Positions 15,926 through 23,743 of a stretch of DNA of 64,000 nucleotides are shown here, piece after piece. Source of the DNA: CALEMW01 sp964343835 (GTDB taxonomy: Bacteria; Krumholzibacteriota; Krumholzibacteriia; LZORAL124-64-63); the NCBI GenBank assembly GCA_964343835.1, contig CAYFKR010000011.1, positions 54,669 through 118,668 of the forward strand, given 5' to 3'. A program made the translations under genes and the position numbers. Each line of letters begins with the position of its first letter. The first letter of the stretch is position 1. The notes under the pieces were generated by a model. That model made no database searches. It was not told the DNA's origin and was given only the letters and a program-made list of their open reading frames with translations.

Positions 15926-15940
15926 GGGCACGCCCCTTGC
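15926..15940 (+). promoter_or_regulatory. Candidate sigma54 promoter upstream of pilB
   Basis: GGGCACG-CCCC-TTGC gives the diagnostic GG at -24 and GC at -12 separated by ten bases, with one mismatch to TGGCACG-N4-TTGC. Sigma54 control of pilin genes is known in other bacteria. No activator gene is visible here, so this is a sequence match only. Confidence 0.4.
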
Positions 15941-15986
15941 CTGTAGCTCCGCGGGGAAACAGGACCCGTCATCCGCTGATTTCCCC

Positions 15987-16013
15987 TCAACCACCGCCGG
16001 CATCGGCCGATGG
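15987..16013 (+). promoter_or_regulatory. FliA/sigma28-like promoter for the pilus operon
   Basis: TCAA (15987-15990), 15 bases, then GCCGATGG (16006-16013) matches the sigma28 pattern at 9 of 12 positions. It ends 63 nt before the pilB start and shares its layout with the cheA, EAL and GGDEF sites. Confidence 0.5.
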
Positions 16014-16076
16014 TGTGACAGACATCCCCCGCCCGGACGTCCGGGCGGCCCGTACGACAGCACGGAAGGTCGGTCG

Positions 16077-17198
16077 ATGACGAAGACGATGGGACTCGGA
16101 GATCTCCTGATCGAACAGGGGCTCCTGACGCAGGAACAGCTCGGCGAGGCGCTCGCCGAACAGAAGCGGACGCGCGAACGCCTGGGCGAGATCTTCGTCG
16201 CCAAGGGCTGGGTGCGTCCGGTGGACCTGCTCCGATCCCTCGGCCAGCAGCTCGGCTACGACATCTTCGATCCCACCAAGAACGCCGTGGAGCCCGACGC
16301 CCTGGAGTACGTCCCCGTGGACGTGGCCCGGCGCTTCGACGTGCTGCCGGTGAGCGTCGACGACGCAACCGTGACCATCGCCATGGCCGACCCCACGGAC
16401 GTGGAGGCCCAGGACCAGCTGCGGACCCTCGCCCTGCGCGCCGGCCGCGACCTGGTGATCATGATGGCCGACGGCGACGACCTCGAGCGCGCCCGCGACG
16501 CCAACTACGGCTGGGTCGAGGGCGACCGCAACGTGTCCCAGCTCATCGAACAGGTCGTGGACCAGGTGGGCGACCTGCCGGGCATCGACGTCGAGGTGGA
16601 AGACGGCGAGGACGCCGAGGACGCCGGCATCGTCAGCCTGGTGGACCAGATCGTCAGCCAGGCCCTGGCCGAGCGCGCCACCGACATCCACATCGAACCC
16701 CTCGCCACGGGGCTCGTGATCCGCTTCCGCGTGGACGGCATCCTGTACGACGCCCTGACGCCGCCCCGCGCCGTGTACACCGGCACCATCAGCCGGCTCA
16801 AGATCATGTCCAACATGGACATCGCCGAACGCCGCGCCTGCCAGGACGGCCGCTTCACCCACAAGAAGAACGGCCGCGAGGTCGACGTGCGCGTGAGCTC
16901 CATCCCCACCGTGTTCGGCGAGAAGATGGTGCTGCGACTGCTGGAGAAGGACCGCTTCGATTTCTCGCTGCGGAACCTCGACCTGTCCGAGCGCGACGTG
17001 GCCACCTTCGAGCGGGCCATCCACCAGCCCTACGGCATGATCCTGCTGTCCGGCCCCACCGGCAGCGGCAAGACCACGACGCTCTACGCCAGCCTGGCCG
17101 AGCTCAACGACGACACCCGCAACATCACGACCATCGAGGACCCGGTCGAGTACCAGATCCCCCGCATCAACCAGGTGCAGGTGAACGTGCGCAAGTAA
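16077..17198 (+). CDS. pilB: Type IV pilus extension ATPase PilB, 5' part (frame interrupted)
   Basis: The N-terminal 373 residues of the cytoplasmic motor ATPase that drives pilus extension. Residues 6-29 and 36-58 are two tandem MshEN motifs (LGDLLIEQGLLTQEQLGEAL and RLGEIFVAKGWVRPVDLL), a known c-di-GMP-binding module. The N2 domain and ATPase core follow, with Walker A GPTGSGKTTT and the Asp box TTIEDPVEYQIP. The frame stops at TAA (17196-17198) just after QVQVNVRK, in the middle of the ATPase. The ATG at 16077 follows GGAAGG; an in-frame upstream ATG would add 68 residues without domain support. First gene of the pilus cluster. Confidence 0.88.
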   Translation: MTKTMGLGDLLIEQGLLTQEQLGEALAEQKRTRERLGEIFVAKGWVRPVDLLRSLGQQLGYDIFDPTKNAVEPDALEYVPVDVARRFDVLPVSVDDATVTIAMADPTDVEAQDQLRTLALRAGRDLVIMMADGDDLERARDANYGWVEGDRNVSQLIEQVVDQVGDLPGIDVEVEDGEDAEDAGIVSLVDQIVSQALAERATDIHIEPLATGLVIRFRVDGILYDALTPPRAVYTGTISRLKIMSNMDIAERRACQDGRFTHKKNGREVDVRVSSIPTVFGEKMVLRLLEKDRFDFSLRNLDLSERDVATFERAIHQPYGMILLSGPTGSGKTTTLYASLAELNDDTRNITTIEDPVEYQIPRINQVQVNVRK

Positions 17199-17199
17199 C

Positions 17200-17796
17200 G
17201 TGACGTTCGCCACCGCCCTGCGGGCCTACCTGCGGCAGGATCCGGACGTGATCATGGTGGGCGAGATCCGCGACCAGGAGACGGCCGAGATCGCCGTCCG
17301 CGCGGCCCTCACCGGTCACATGGTCTTCAGCACCATTCACGCGAACGACGCGCCGAGCACCGCCACGCGCCTGGTCTCCATGGGCACCGAGCCCTTCATG
17401 GCCGCCAGCGCCCTGACCCTGGTGGTCGCCCAGCGCCTCGTCCGCCGCAACTGCCCCCACTGCCTCACCGACTACGAGCCCGACTCGGTCACCATGTCGG
17501 CCCTGGAATCGGCCGGCCTCGGCGACCTGGAGATCGACGTCTCCGAGTTCCGCCGCGGCGCCGGCTGCGTGGCCTGCAAGGGCCGCGGCTACGCGGGCCG
17601 ACTGGCCGTGCTCGAGCTCATGTCCATGACCCCGGAGCTCCGCCACCTGGTGGCCGAGGGGCGTCCGGCCATGGAGATCCGTCAGCAGGCCCTGACCCAG
17701 GGACTGACGACGCTCTGGGCCAACGGCATGGACAAGGTGCAGCAGGGGAAGACGACCGTCGAAGAGATCCTGCGCGTGTGCGTGGGAGAGGACTGA
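17200..17796 (+). CDS. pilB: Type IV pilus extension ATPase PilB, 3' part
   Basis: The C-terminal 198 residues of PilB in a different frame. It starts in the conserved VTFATALRAYLRQDPD, carries Walker B (VIMVGEIRD), the His box (FSTIHANDAPS) and the tetracysteine zinc site (NCPHC and GCVACKGRGYAGR) typical of PilB/GspE rather than PilT. The family alignment needs four residues between the Asn of QVQVN and VTF; the DNA has one base too many (TAAC at 17196-17199). The GTG at 17200 has no ribosome site of its own, so independent initiation is doubtful. Confidence 0.86.
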   Translation: MTFATALRAYLRQDPDVIMVGEIRDQETAEIAVRAALTGHMVFSTIHANDAPSTATRLVSMGTEPFMAASALTLVVAQRLVRRNCPHCLTDYEPDSVTMSALESAGLGDLEIDVSEFRRGAGCVACKGRGYAGRLAVLELMSMTPELRHLVAEGRPAMEIRQQALTQGLTTLWANGMDKVQQGKTTVEEILRVCVGED

Positions 17797-17821
17797 CCGT
17801 CTCCGGACGGACGGAGGGAAC

Positions 17822-19066
17822 ATGGCAACGTTCGCCTACATCGCGAAGACACGCACCGGCGAGGAGATCACCGGCCAGATGGTCGGGGGCGACCTGGACG
17901 ACGTGGTGGCCCAGCTCCACGGCGAGGGTCTGGCCGTCCTGCACGTGACCCCGCAGGCCGAGAACAAGACCTTCAAGGAGCAGTGGAAGGCCTTCGCCAA
18001 CAAGTCGTTCGGCACCGCGTCGACCGGCGACATGGCGCTGTTCAGCCGCCAGCTGGCGACGGTGCTCGAGTCGGGCATCCCCCTGGTGAAGGGGCTGAAG
18101 GGCCTGGCGTCCGACGGCAGCAAGAACATCGTGACCAAGGCCGTGCCCGACCTGGCGGCGAGGCTGGAACGCGGCGAAAGCCTGTCCGAGGCCATGGCCG
18201 CCCACCCCGAGGCCTTCGACACCATGTACCTGAGCATGATCCGGGCGGGCGAGCGCGCCGGCGCCCTGGACCGCATCGTGGAGGAGCTGGCCACCTACCT
18301 GGAGAAGGTCGACGACATCAAGCAGAAGGTGAAGTCTGCCATGTCGTACCCGATCTTCATCCTGGCCTTCACCCTGCTGGCCACCCTCTTCCTGATCGTG
18401 AAGATCGTCCCCACGTTCAGCGACGTGTACTCCGAGCTCGGACAGGACCTGCCGGCCCTGACGGCCGGCGTGCTGGCCGTGTCCAACGCCGTCCGGGCCA
18501 ACGCCATGGTGACCATCCTCGTCGTCGCCGCCTTGGGCATCGCCTTCTGGACCGCCCTGCGCACCAAGCGCGGCCGCTACCTGTGGGACCTGTTCCTGCT
18601 AAAGATGCCGATTTTCGGACCGATTCTCATGAAGTCGATGATGAGCCGCTTCGCGCGGACCTTCGGCATCCTGATCGGCAGCGGTCTGCCGGTCCTCGAG
18701 AGCCTGGAGCTGTGCCGCGGCGCCGTCGGGAACTCCGTCGTCGCCGGCGCCATCGACCAGGCCCGAACGAACATCGGGAACGGCCACGGCGTCACGGAAT
18801 CGTTCCGCGCCACCAAGGCCTTCCCCGAGATGGTGCTCCAGCTCATGGGTACCGGCGAGGAAGCCGGCGAGCTCGACACCATGATGATCCGCGCCGCGGA
18901 CTACTACGACCGGCAGGTGGAGACCACGGTGGACGGCATCTCCGCCCTGATCGAGCCGGTGCTGATCGTGGTCGTCGGCTCGGTCATTGGCCTGATCGTC
19001 GTCAGCATGTTCCTGCCGATCTTCCAGATGGGCGACGCCATGCTGAAGGGCAGCTCGGGCATGTAG
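17822..19066 (+). CDS. pilC: Type IV pilus inner-membrane platform protein PilC
   Basis: A 414-residue polytopic protein of the GspF/PilC family, the platform on which PilB and PilT act. Two repeated cytoplasmic domains are visible: FSRQLATVLESGIPLVKGLKGL (about 75) and FARTFGILIGSGLPVLESLELC (about 275), each followed by the family's G(T/A)GE or AGERAG motif. Membrane segments lie near 180-200, 230-250 and 380-402. It starts 25 nt after pilB with a GGAGGGA ribosome site. Confidence 0.93.
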   Translation: MATFAYIAKTRTGEEITGQMVGGDLDDVVAQLHGEGLAVLHVTPQAENKTFKEQWKAFANKSFGTASTGDMALFSRQLATVLESGIPLVKGLKGLASDGSKNIVTKAVPDLAARLERGESLSEAMAAHPEAFDTMYLSMIRAGERAGALDRIVEELATYLEKVDDIKQKVKSAMSYPIFILAFTLLATLFLIVKIVPTFSDVYSELGQDLPALTAGVLAVSNAVRANAMVTILVVAALGIAFWTALRTKRGRYLWDLFLLKMPIFGPILMKSMMSRFARTFGILIGSGLPVLESLELCRGAVGNSVVAGAIDQARTNIGNGHGVTESFRATKAFPEMVLQLMGTGEEAGELDTMMIRAADYYDRQVETTVDGISALIEPVLIVVVGSVIGLIVVSMFLPIFQMGDAMLKGSSGM

Positions 19067-19077
19067 AACCGTTTCGG

Positions 19078-19103
19078 CGGCCGTCGTCCCGGAGGGACGG
19101 CCG
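19078..19103 (+). other. Hairpin between pilC and pilA
   Basis: A GC-rich imperfect inverted repeat (19078-19090 with 19094-19103, one two-base bulge) lies in the 91-nt gap before the major pilin gene. With no T-run it fits an mRNA-processing or stabilising element for pilA. Confidence 0.4.
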
Positions 19104-19157
19104 CAGGGGGTTAGGACTCCGGGATCGAACCTGCATCACGCAGTCAAGGAGGATGAG

Positions 19158-19589
19158 ATGAACCGCTTCCGCAAGACCAACCAGAAGGGCTTCACGATGA
19201 TCGAGCTGATGGTCGTCGTCGTGATCGTCGGTGTCCTGGCCGCCGTTGCCGTGCCCCTGTACGGCAAGTACGTCAAGAACGCCCGCGTGACCGAGGCCAC
19301 CGCCCGTATCGGCGAGATCGTGACCTCGTCCAAGGCCTGGGCCATGGAGAACACCAACGCCAGCGGCACGCCGATCTGGCCCTCGGGCTCCAGCGGCCTG
19401 GTCGACCTGACCGCCTCGCCCCAGTTCACCTACTCGTTCAGCTCCGGTGGCGGCGCGAACGCGAGCAACACGGCGCTGTCCGTTCGTGCGACCGGCCGCA
19501 GCGGCACCCGGATGGCCGGCGTGACCGTGACGGTGACGGTGCCGAACATCAACAGCAACGGCAACGCTCCGGTGGTGAGCGGTCTCTAG
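19158..19589 (+). CDS. pilA: Major type IV pilin
   Basis: A 143-residue prepilin. A short basic leader ends in KG, followed by FTMIELMVVVVIVGVLAAVA, with the conserved Glu at mature position 5; PilD should cut before Phe. The hydrophobic helix is followed by a small Ser/Gly/Thr-rich globular head without a cysteine pair. AAGGAGG stands eight bases before the ATG. It is flanked by hairpins on both sides, as expected for the most abundant product of the operon. Confidence 0.9.
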   Translation: MNRFRKTNQKGFTMIELMVVVVIVGVLAAVAVPLYGKYVKNARVTEATARIGEIVTSSKAWAMENTNASGTPIWPSGSSGLVDLTASPQFTYSFSSGGGANASNTALSVRATGRSGTRMAGVTVTVTVPNINSNGNAPVVSGL

Positions 19590-19615
19590 TGATGCGGAGA
19601 GATCCCGGGGGGTCC

Positions 19616-19633
19616 GGGGCCGTTCGCGGCCCC
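19616..19633 (+). terminator. Tetraloop hairpin after pilA, possible partial terminator
   Basis: A 7-bp stem GGGGCCG/CGGCCCC closes a TTCG loop in the 79-nt gap after pilA. It lacks a T-run. Partial termination or 3'-end protection here would raise pilA mRNA relative to the minor pilins. Confidence 0.45.
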
Positions 19634-19668
19634 ACCCCCGGACCTTCGCGTCCGGAAAGGACGAGGAC

Positions 19669-20088
19669 GTGACGACCACGAAACCCGCGAAGAGCGGCGG
19701 ACAGAAGGGGTTCACCCTGATCGAGGTGATGGTCGCCTCGGTGATCCTGCTGCTGCTCTTCTTCGGGATGGCGCAGATCTTCTCGCGCAGCCGCGCCCAG
19801 CTCGTCCACGACGAGGACAAGCGCAACGCTGTGGCCGTGGCCCAGGCCCGGCTCGAGAGCCTGCGCGAGGACTATCGTCACCAGGACCTGCCGGGCCTGG
19901 CAGGCAACGACACGACCTACGTCGTGGGTGGCCGGAACTTCACGGTGTCGCACCAGGTGACCGCCGACACGCCCGAGGCCCGGGCCACGGTCGTGACGGT
20001 CACCGTGGGCTGGACGGCCCACGTGAACGGGAACGCCGTGAACCGCACCCTCGACTGCACGACCATCCTGGGCAGGAGTACGGACTGA
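19669..20088 (+). CDS. pilV: Minor pilin, PilV-like
   Basis: A 139-residue prepilin. The cleavage motif is QKG-FTLIEVMVASVILLLLFFG with Glu5. The C-terminal half is short and strand-rich with a single cysteine. The start is the GTG at 19669, after AAGGA. It overlaps the next gene by one base (TGATG), so the minor pilins are translationally coupled. The PilV assignment rests on the IEVMVASVILLL type of helix and the position in the operon. Confidence 0.78.
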   Translation: MTTTKPAKSGGQKGFTLIEVMVASVILLLLFFGMAQIFSRSRAQLVHDEDKRNAVAVAQARLESLREDYRHQDLPGLAGNDTTYVVGGRNFTVSHQVTADTPEARATVVTVTVGWTAHVNGNAVNRTLDCTTILGRSTD

Positions 20089-20831
20089 TGGAACGTCGAC
20101 GCGATTTCCGGAACCAGCGGGGCGTGACGCTGATGGAGATGATGGTCTCCATCCTCGCGTCCCTGATCGTGGTGATGGCGCTGGGACGCGTCATGACGCT
20201 CAACCATCAGGCCTGGGACTCGCACCGGGACAAGTCCGACGTCCAGAACAACGCCGCCCTGATCCTGGAGCGGATGTCCCGGACCGTCCGCACCGCCTCC
20301 ACCATCGAGGTGACCGGGGGCGACAGCTTCATCGTCCGGGACGGCGCCGGCAACACGGTCCACTCCTACGCCCTGTCCGGCGACGGATCCGCAGCGAGGA
20401 TCCAGGAGGACGGCGTGAACATGGCCGATGAGGCCTGTACGGTGTTCTCGGTCTCGGCCGACGCCGACACCACGAGCCTGCTGCTGAGGATCGCCGTGGT
20501 GGCCGACGACGGCTCCACCGTCGAATCCACCACCCGCGTGGCCCAGCGCACCGACAAAGGCGCCTCCTTCGAGGGCGGCAACGGCAGTTCGGGCGGCGGT
20601 GCCGGCGGCAACGGAAATGGAAATGGGAACGGAAATGGCAACGGGAACGGCGGCGGCGACGACGACGATGATGACGATGATGACGATGACGATGATGACG
20701 ATGATGACGATGACGACGATGACGATGACGACGATGACGATGATGACGATGACGACGATGACGACGATGACGATGACGATGACGACGGACACGGACGCCG
20801 CGGTCGCGGCGGTCGCGGCGGCCGTCGCTAG
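20088..20831 (+). CDS. pilW: Minor pilin (PilW-like) with a 43-aspartate tail
   Basis: A 247-residue prepilin whose N-terminus reads RG-VTLMEMMVSILASLIVVMAL, a prepilin peptidase site with Glu5. A PilW-type globular region (about 35-160) is followed by Gly/Asn repeats (about 172-190), then 43 consecutive aspartates (191-233), then a 14-residue Gly/Arg tail. Such a tail would be extremely acidic and presumably exposed at the pilus tip or periplasmic face; calcium or mineral binding is a guess. The polymer is encoded by mixed GAC and GAT codons. Coupled to pilV by a one-base overlap. Confidence 0.82.
   Translation: MERRRDFRNQRGVTLMEMMVSILASLIVVMALGRVMTLNHQAWDSHRDKSDVQNNAALILERMSRTVRTASTIEVTGGDSFIVRDGAGNTVHSYALSGDGSAARIQEDGVNMADEACTVFSVSADADTTSLLLRIAVVADDGSTVESTTRVAQRTDKGASFEGGNGSSGGGAGGNGNGNGNGNGNGNGGGDDDDDDDDDDDDDDDDDDDDDDDDDDDDDDDDDDDDDDDDDDDGHGRRGRGGRGGRR
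20658..20786. repeat. (GAY)43 trinucleotide repeat in pilW
   Basis: 129 bases of uninterrupted GAC/GAT codons encode the poly-aspartate tract. The order of C and T third bases is irregular, so it is not a pure microsatellite, but it could still vary in length by slippage in steps of one codon without shifting the frame. Confidence 0.95.
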
Positions 20832-20858
20832 GACTCTGCAGGAGGACGGAGGACTGTC

Positions 20859-22202
20859 ATGAACCGGATCGCGCGAATGACGACGGAGGACCGATCGCGG
20901 CAGGGCGGCTACGCCATGTTCGCCGTGACGGTGTTCGTGTTCGTGGTGATCATCGGCGCCGTCGCGGTCTTCTCGACCACGTCGTCCGAGGCTCTGCTCG
21001 CCAACTACGAGCACGAATCGACCGAGGCCTTCTACCTGGCCGACGGGGCCGTGGAACGGGCCCGCGCCCGGCTGTCCGGCGACCCGGGCTGGCGCGACGG
21101 CTGGTCGAACGTGACCCTCGGCAGCGGCACCTACTCGCTGACCCTCAGCGACACTTCGAGCGGGTCGAACCCCGCCGTCCGGCTGGTGGCCACCGGGCGA
21201 TCCGGCAGGGCCGCCCGCGCCATCGAGGCCATCGCGGAGCTGCCCCTGACGGGCACGCCCCTGGCGGTGTTCTCCGGCACCTACCTTTACGGCATCGGCA
21301 GCGTGAGCGTGTACGACCGGGCCCACACCAACGGTACCAAGTACTTCGGCTCCAACGACATGTACCTGGTCAACGGCGTGGCGACCACGGAGCCCGAGAT
21401 CGACCTGCCGCCCATGCGCGTCGACCCGAACGACTTCCCGAACCACACCTATTATTACGTGCGCTGCCGTCGCGGCGGCGGACCGCCCAGGGCCATGATC
21501 CTGGACGGCAACGGCGTGGACATCACGGGCACCGTCGGCAGCGACCTGCGCAACGTGGTGCGGTACAGCCCGGCCGGGTACTACTCGATCAACTTCAACG
21601 GTCCCTCGTCGCTGCGGACCTATTTCGACGACGAGACGGGCGTCTTCAGGCGGGCGCCCGGCGACTCGGCCGTCGTGATCAACTTCGGCGAGCCGCCCAT
21701 CACGTATCCCAGCGCCTTCGTCTACCTCACCCTGTCGGGGTCGGGCGGCGGCAACAACCCCGACATCACGCCGACCATCATCAACACGCGGTTCACGGGC
21801 ATCACCGAGGAGTCCCGTCTGGACAGCCGGTACTGGACGGGCGGCTACGTCAACATCAACAGGGTGCGGCTGGCCCCCCGCAACGGCATCGGCGTGGTGT
21901 CGCACATGATCTACACGATCGGCGGCTCCGCCGTGATGGGCACGGCCGACGCTCCCGCCGTCACCTACGCCACCAACCTGGCCCTGTCGCTGCTCTCGGA
22001 CACCGAGACCAACGGCACGGTGGTCAGCCTCGGTTCCTGGTACGGCTGGGGGCTCTGGGGCTGGGGCGGCAGTCAGACCTACAGATTCAATCCCGGGTTC
22101 CTGTCCAGGAGCCCGGCCTGGTTCTCGCAGAGCTGGCCCGGCGTGGGCGGCACCGCCCTGCGCATCGTGAGCTGGCGCGAGATTCCCGTGCCCGGCGCCT
22201 GA
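20859..22202 (+). CDS. pilX: Pilus assembly protein PilX-like
   Basis: A 447-residue protein with a PilX-type N-terminus: GGYAMFAVTVFVFVVIIGAV as the membrane helix, then NYEHESTEAFYLADGAVERA, matching the family's conserved EAFYxADxAxE segment. The remaining 370 residues are Gly/Ser/Tyr-rich beta structure, far larger than the usual PilX, and may form an exposed adhesin-like domain. The ATG follows GGAGGAC. It lies between pilW and pilMN. Confidence 0.75.
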   Translation: MNRIARMTTEDRSRQGGYAMFAVTVFVFVVIIGAVAVFSTTSSEALLANYEHESTEAFYLADGAVERARARLSGDPGWRDGWSNVTLGSGTYSLTLSDTSSGSNPAVRLVATGRSGRAARAIEAIAELPLTGTPLAVFSGTYLYGIGSVSVYDRAHTNGTKYFGSNDMYLVNGVATTEPEIDLPPMRVDPNDFPNHTYYYVRCRRGGGPPRAMILDGNGVDITGTVGSDLRNVVRYSPAGYYSINFNGPSSLRTYFDDETGVFRRAPGDSAVVINFGEPPITYPSAFVYLTLSGSGGGNNPDITPTIINTRFTGITEESRLDSRYWTGGYVNINRVRLAPRNGIGVVSHMIYTIGGSAVMGTADAPAVTYATNLALSLLSDTETNGTVVSLGSWYGWGLWGWGGSQTYRFNPGFLSRSPAWFSQSWPGVGGTALRIVSWREIPVPGA

Positions 22203-22219
22203 TCCTAGGAGGAAGCGAC

Positions 22220-23743
22220 TTGAGGAAGAAGCAGACCATCAGGACCGGCATCGACCTGGGCACCAGCAGCGTCAAGCTGGTGCGCGGGACGGGCGCGGAT
22301 CGCCTGGAGAACATCACCCACGTCGGCTGCCGGGAATGGGAAACCACCAATCCGGTGCTCGCCGTCGAAAAGGCGGCCGAGGCCCTGCGCGGGCTGCTCG
22401 AGGAGCTGGGGCTGGGGCGCGGCGACCTGGGCCGCGTGATCGCCAGCGTGGGCGGCGCCGAGACCTCCATGCGCGAGGCGTCCCTCCCCTACATGACGCC
22501 GGAGGAGTTCCGCAGCTCGCTCCCGTTCGAGGGCAGGAAGTACCTGAGCCTGGACAACCTGGAGAGCCCCGTGCTCGACGGGCAGATCATCGAGACCGTC
22601 GAGCCCGACGGCGACACCCCGGGCACGACCCTGGCCCTGCTCGCCGCCAGCTCCATGACCAAGCGCACGTTCGTGACGGACGTGCTCGCCGAGTGCGGCG
22701 TCGAGCCCGAGGTGATCACGGTGGAGCCCCTGGCCCGCCTGAACTCGATGATCAACCTGAAGGCCCCCGAGTCCCACGACGTGGATCGTGCGGTGGCCCT
22801 GCTGGACCTGGGCGCCAAGCGCGCGAACCTCATCGTGGCCTACTACGGCACCGGCCTCCTGAGCCGCGAGATCTGGCGGGGCGACCAGCCCGCCGACACC
22901 GGCGACGCCGAGGCGGCGTACATCAGGGACATCGCCACGCGGACCCTCGAGACCCTGACCTTCTACCGCGGCCGCTACCGTCGCGAGGTCGACGCCATCT
23001 ACCTGACGGGCGGCAGCGCCCTGAAGGAAGGCCGCGCCGAGGAGCTCGGCAGGATCATGAACCGCGATGTCGTCATGGCGAAGCCCTTCGGGGAGATCGC
23101 CGGAAACGCCGTAGGCGTCGAATCCCACGGGGCGAGCGAGGCCATGTTCGTGACCGCCTGCGGCCTGGCCCGTGCCGAGGACGAGGGCTACCGGATCAAC
23201 CTCTACCCCGAGTACGCCGACAAGCGCAGCGCCGCCAAGAGGCGCACCGGCCTGACCGCCGCCCTGGCCGCAGTGGCCGGCATCCAGGCCTTCGTGATCG
23301 GCAGCCTGGTACTCAACGCCCAGTTCCTGGACAGCAAGATCGACTCGGTGTCCGCGGAGCTGCCCCGGCTCGAGGAGTACATCCAGACGGAGTCGGTGCC
23401 CCGTGAGGACCTGGTGACGGCCAGGGAGCTCGTGGAGCTCCGCCGCAACCGCGTGGACTGGGCGCCCAAGCTGGCCGCCCTCTCCCACGCCGTCACCAGG
23501 AACGTCAAGCTCGTGAAGCTGGAGGGCCGGCGCGAGAACGCCGACTCGCCCGCGACCCTGGCCATCAACGGCGAGGCCAAGGTCGACTCGAAGCAGCTCG
23601 AGCGAGTGAGCGCCTTCCTGGGCCGCCTGCGCGAGGACGACGCCTTCGGTCCGTCCTTCGCATCCATCACGCTGGGCAACGTCAAGGCCGACATCAACGG
23701 CGGCTTCGACGTGAACTGCCGCACCGGGGAGGAGATCCGATGA
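22220..23743 (+). CDS. pilM: Fused PilM-PilN pilus alignment protein
   Basis: A 507-residue fusion. Residues 1-325 form the actin-like ATPase PilM (TGIDLGTSSVKLVRG, VALLDLGAKRANLIV, AIYLTGGSALKEG). Residues about 328-507 are PilN: the short motif RINLYPEY, which in separate PilN proteins is the peptide that docks into PilM, then a membrane helix (345-365), a coiled coil and a ferredoxin-like domain. Fusing the two fixes their 1:1 ratio. The start is TTG at 22220 with AGGAGG seven bases upstream. It overlaps pilO by four bases. Confidence 0.85.
   Translation: MRKKQTIRTGIDLGTSSVKLVRGTGADRLENITHVGCREWETTNPVLAVEKAAEALRGLLEELGLGRGDLGRVIASVGGAETSMREASLPYMTPEEFRSSLPFEGRKYLSLDNLESPVLDGQIIETVEPDGDTPGTTLALLAASSMTKRTFVTDVLAECGVEPEVITVEPLARLNSMINLKAPESHDVDRAVALLDLGAKRANLIVAYYGTGLLSREIWRGDQPADTGDAEAAYIRDIATRTLETLTFYRGRYRREVDAIYLTGGSALKEGRAEELGRIMNRDVVMAKPFGEIAGNAVGVESHGASEAMFVTACGLARAEDEGYRINLYPEYADKRSAAKRRTGLTAALAAVAGIQAFVIGSLVLNAQFLDSKIDSVSAELPRLEEYIQTESVPREDLVTARELVELRRNRVDWAPKLAALSHAVTRNVKLVKLEGRRENADSPATLAINGEAKVDSKQLERVSAFLGRLREDDAFGPSFASITLGNVKADINGGFDVNCRTGEEIR

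Noticed and set aside
15786..16076. Possible c-di-GMP riboswitch before pilB
   Set aside because: A CCTGT/ACAGG hairpin is present but the conserved GEMM core and tetraloop receptor are not.
17200..17796. 3' pilB as an independently started gene
   Set aside because: The GTG has no ribosome site and the product would start in the middle of the ATPase fold without Walker A.
20658..20786. The GAC/GAT tract as a CRISPR-like or mobile repeat
   Set aside because: It is in frame, has no spacers, and encodes an uninterrupted Asp tract continuous with the pilin gene.
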